From contig NZ_JAVJSC010000003.1 of the NCBI RefSeq assembly GCF_040219635.1, forward strand, positions 1,042,189 to 1,106,188: 64,000 nt of DNA, given 5' to 3'. Made by a program: the position numbers and the translations under genes. Of this stretch, positions 61,398-64,000 are shown in pieces; position 1 is the stretch's first letter; every line of letters begins with the position of its first letter. Under the pieces are notes generated by a model. The model was given only the letters and a program-made list of their open reading frames with translations, was not told where the DNA came from and made no database searches. Source of the DNA: Pyruvatibacter sp. Lineage in GTDB: Bacteria; Pseudomonadota; Alphaproteobacteria; CGMCC-115125.

Positions 61398-61700
61398 TCA
61401 GGCCTCCGCCTGCTTGCCGTGGAAATAGTTGGAGGGCCCGCGCGTGCGGAACGCCTCGCGGAAATGCACCGGCTGTGGCCGGCCATTGGGGCTGATCTTC
61501 GCATCGGCCAGATACGGCCCCACGACCCGGTCGTGCTGCGCGTTGGCGACGCCGAGCAGCCGCTCGGCCTGATCGGGATCGTGGGCGACGGCGGCCTCGC
61601 CATGGTCGCGCGACCAGTCGCCCGATGCGGTCAGATAGATCACGTCACCCTCGAACAGATCGTTGGCGGTGACGATTTGCGGATTTCTCTGGCGCGCCAT
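61398..61700 (-). CDS. DUF2849 protein of the sulfite reductase operon
   Basis: 100 residues: QIVTANDLFEGDVIYLTASGDWSRDHGEAAVAHDPDQAERLLGVANAQHDRVVGPYLADAKIS then PVHFREAFRTRGPSNYFHG. This matches DUF2849, a small family between cysG and cysI in Rhizobiales. The role is unknown; a possible accessory function in sulfite reductase assembly is only inferred from context. The ATG overlaps the cysG stop by one base (TGATG). Confidence 0.93.
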   Translation of the reverse strand: MARQRNPQIVTANDLFEGDVIYLTASGDWSRDHGEAAVAHDPDQAERLLGVANAQHDRVVGPYLADAKISPNGRPQPVHFREAFRTRGPSNYFHGKQAEA

Positions 61701-63100
61701 CAGACAGCCTCCGCCCGGGCGGGCAACGCGTCCATGGCGACCTGCGCCCCGCGCGGCGCGATGCCGTAAAGCAGCACGGCCGGACCCGTGATGCCGGCGT
61801 CGGCCAGCGTTTCGGGCAGGTCGCCAAGCGTTGCGGCGACGATCCGCTGATCGGCGCGCGAGGCGTTCTCGACCACGGTGACCGGCGTTTCGGCATCGGC
61901 GCCATGCATCAGCAGGCGCCCGCGCAGGAAGGCCGAAGCCTTCAGCCCCATATAGATCGCCGCGGCTTCGCCGGGCCGGGCGAGCGCGCGCCAGTCATGG
62001 TCGGCAAAACCCTCGGCGTCGTGCCCTGTGATGATCCGCAGCGAAGCGTTGCGGCCGCGCCGGGTCAGCGACCGGCCGATGGAGGCCACCGCCGCCGAGG
62101 CGGACGTGATGCCCGGCACGATGTCGAAGGTGATGCCGGCCTCATCGAGCGCGTCCAGTTCCTCCTCGAGTCGGCCGAACACGGCGGGATCGCCGGATTT
62201 CAGCCGCACGACGCGGGCGCCGGCGCTGGCATGCTCGATCATCAGAGCGTTGATCGCGTCCTGCGTCCAGGCCGGCCCGAAGCCCTTCTTGCCGGTCTCG
62301 ACGATGATCGCCTCGCGGCGCGCCAGTTCGAGGATCGGCTGGGGCACCAGCCGGTCATGCAGGACGACATCGGCCTCGTGCAGCGCATTGCGGGCTTTCA
62401 GGGTGAGCAGGTCCGGATCGCCCGGTCCCGCGCCCACGAACACCACCGAGCCCGGCCCGTCGCGGCGCTCGATCTCGTCGGTCAGCAGCGTTTCGAGCGT
62501 CTGGCGCACGGCTTCCTCGCCGCCCGCCTTAAGCGCCCGGTCGCCGGCGCCGAAATAGAACCTGGTCCAGAAGGCGCGGCGCTTTTTGGAATCGCCGAGC
62601 ATCTCGGCGCGAGCCCGGAACGCCTGCCCGAGCCGAGTGAGGGTGCCGAGCGAAGCGGGCAGGCGCTCCTCGAGGTCCGCCTTGATCTTGCGGGCCAGCA
62701 CCGGCGCGGCGCCCTCGGTGCCGATCGCGACGGTCACCGGATCGCGGTCGACGATCGCCGGCGTGATGAACTGGGAGTCTTCGAGATTGTCGACGATGTT
62801 GACCAGCGCACCGGCCTCGCGGCCGATCCGCGCGGCACGGGCATCCTCGGCCGGATCGTCGTTCGCCGCATAGAGCAGGGCGGCGCACAGCGCATCTCCC
62901 GCCGCGATCGGCCGTTCGGTCAGGACGATGCTGCCTTCGGCGGCCCACTGCCGGACCTGCGGGACGGCGTTTTCGCCGAACACGGCAATCCGCGCCTCGG
63001 TCTTCAGCAGCAGTCGCAGTTTCGCCACGGCGGTTTCGCCGGCGCCCGACACGATGACGCGGCGGCCGTCCAGATTCACGAAGACGGGGAAATGGCGCAT
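61700..63100 (-). CDS. cysG: Sirohaem synthase CysG
   Basis: 466 residues from the ATG at 63100 (GAGGTGGG upstream); the frame to 63205 is not conserved. The N-terminal precorrin-2 dehydrogenase/ferrochelatase domain (FPVFVNLDGRRVIVSGAGETAVAKLRLLL) is followed by the uroporphyrinogen-III methyltransferase: VVFVGAGPGDPDLLTLKARNALHEADVVLHDRLVP and AAIYMGLKASAFLRGRLL. It makes the sirohaem needed by the next but one gene, cysI. It is first in the operon. Confidence 0.96.
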   Translation of the reverse strand: MRHFPVFVNLDGRRVIVSGAGETAVAKLRLLLKTEARIAVFGENAVPQVRQWAAEGSIVLTERPIAAGDALCAALLYAANDDPAEDARAARIGREAGALVNIVDNLEDSQFITPAIVDRDPVTVAIGTEGAAPVLARKIKADLEERLPASLGTLTRLGQAFRARAEMLGDSKKRRAFWTRFYFGAGDRALKAGGEEAVRQTLETLLTDEIERRDGPGSVVFVGAGPGDPDLLTLKARNALHEADVVLHDRLVPQPILELARREAIIVETGKKGFGPAWTQDAINALMIEHASAGARVVRLKSGDPAVFGRLEEELDALDEAGITFDIVPGITSASAAVASIGRSLTRRGRNASLRIITGHDAEGFADHDWRALARPGEAAAIYMGLKASAFLRGRLLMHGADAETPVTVVENASRADQRIVAATLGDLPETLADAGITGPAVLLYGIAPRGAQVAMDALPARAEAV

Positions 63101-63370
63101 GAGCCCACCTCTTGGAAGTTTCTTCGACAATAAGGCTCGTAGCGAAGGCCCAGAAGAATTGTGTTCCCAAGAATTGCGGCGGGCGCGAAAAATCCGTTCC
63201 GACAAAGGCGTCTTCGCGCCGGCCCGGTTTGATCGGTGTCAAGGAACCGGCCTGTTCCGGTTGCGACAATCGCGCCACTTTCGAAGCGTTCCAATCTCGG
63301 CGGAGCGCGTCTATATAGGCGGCGAATTCGGCCCGGGCGGGTCGCTCGCACGGGCAAAATGAGGATAGTG

Positions 63371-64000
63371 ATGACGGTGAAGGCGGTCGACGCGTTGCAG
63401 AGCAAGCCCATGGATTTCGACGAGTTCTTCGCCGACAGCCTCGCCGGTCTTCACGAGGCGGGCAATTACCGTGTGTTTGCCGAGCTTGAGCGCAAGCGGG
63501 GTTCGTTTCCTCGGGCGACGCGCTATCGCGAGGACGGCTCGACGCACGATGTGACCGTGTGGTGCTCGAACGACTATCTGGGCATGGGCCAGCATCCGGA
63601 CGTGGTCGCGGCGATGCACGATGCGATCGAGCGCTGCGGCACCGGCGCGGGTGGCACGCGCAACATCTCGGGCACCAATCATGGCCATGTGCGGCTCGAG
63701 CGCGAACTGGCCGACCTTCACGGCAAGGACGCCGCGCTGATCTTCACCTCGGGCTACGTGTCCAACTGGGCCGCGCTCGGCACGCTCTTGTCGAAGATCC
63801 CCGGCATCATCTGCTACACCGACGCGCTCAACCACGCCTCGATGATCGAGGGCATCCGCCATTCCAGATGCGAAAAGCGCATCTTCAGGCACAATGACTG
63901 GCGCGATCTGGACCGGCTGATGGCCGCCGACGATCCGGCCGCGCCCAAGCTGGTCGCCTTCGAGAGCGTCTATTCGATGGATGGCGACATCGCGCCGATC
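63371..64000 (+). CDS. hemA: 5-aminolevulinate synthase (3' truncated by window end)
   Basis: 210 codons are present. The ATG at 63371 has GAGG 6 bases upstream; an ATG at 63359 is in frame. Blocks seen are MDFDEFFADSLAGLHEAGNYRVFAELERKRGSFPRA, VTVWCSNDYLGMGQHPDVVAAMHDAIERCGTGAGGTRNISGTNHGHVRLERELADLHGKDAALIFTSGYVSNWAALGTL and VAFESVYSMDGDIAPI. This is the alphaproteobacterial C4-pathway enzyme that condenses glycine and succinyl-CoA with PLP. The PLP lysine lies beyond the window. It is divergent from cysG. Confidence 0.97.
   Translation, partial: MTVKAVDALQSKPMDFDEFFADSLAGLHEAGNYRVFAELERKRGSFPRATRYREDGSTHDVTVWCSNDYLGMGQHPDVVAAMHDAIERCGTGAGGTRNISGTNHGHVRLERELADLHGKDAALIFTSGYVSNWAALGTLLSKIPGIICYTDALNHASMIEGIRHSRCEKRIFRHNDWRDLDRLMAADDPAAPKLVAFESVYSMDGDIAPI

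Overview
The window holds two stretches of alphaproteobacterial chromosome that differ in composition and gene content, joined inside the cytochrome oxidase subunit I gene (ctaD/coxA, 31017-32621). No phage, insertion sequence or CRISPR array is visible. One tRNA gene (56065-56141) is present.

Left stretch (1 to about 31.7 kb). Moderately GC-rich DNA with mixed third-codon positions. It is packed with acyl-CoA and lipid genes: two crotonases, two double-hotdog thioesterases, two PaaI-type thioesterases, two acyl-CoA dehydrogenases, a thiolase, two MaoC-type hydratases, two SDRs, two alpha/beta hydrolases and a medium-chain reductase. It also has two outer-membrane beta-barrels (OmpW and MipA types), a two-subunit sodium/solute symporter, a flavin monooxygenase, a GlxA/DJ-1 pair, a pair of paralogous small membrane proteins and a DUF2336 protein. 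This resembles a Parvibaculum-like lipid- or hydrocarbon-degrading alphaproteobacterium (inference). Three sites fit the Fnr/FixK consensus TTGAY-N4-RTCAA, in front of ompW, the symporter operon and an acyl-CoA dehydrogenase, which suggests oxygen-linked control. The stretch ends with a 1.1-kb repeat-rich spacer, then ctaC and the first part of ctaD.

Right stretch (about 31.7 kb to the end). Codons end almost uniformly in G or C, and the gene order looks like Hyphomicrobiales (Rhizobiales). The order is rest of ctaD, ctaB, a small CoxF-like gene, ctaG, ctaE and SURF1 (oxidase biogenesis); hicAB; ispH, thrB, rnhA; a peroxiredoxin; a DsbD-like domain protein; yqgE; a large EAL protein; GNAT, M16 peptidase, thrC; a lipoprotein; ccrM with a possible CtrA box; HAD and mutY; dciA and several small genes; SIMPL; tRNA(CAT); a flavoprotein reductase; a sulfate-assimilation operon cysG-DUF2849-cysI-cysH-DUF934-fpr; and the 5' end of hemA.

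The oxidase genes run through the join without a frameshift because both lineages share ctaC-ctaD-ctaB order and ctaD is very conserved. The simplest reading is an assembly chimera at ctaD; a real recombination is possible but less likely. No clearly new multi-gene system was found. The main leads are the composition break, the Fnr-type boxes, the small membrane-protein pair and the repeat-rich spacer before ctaC.
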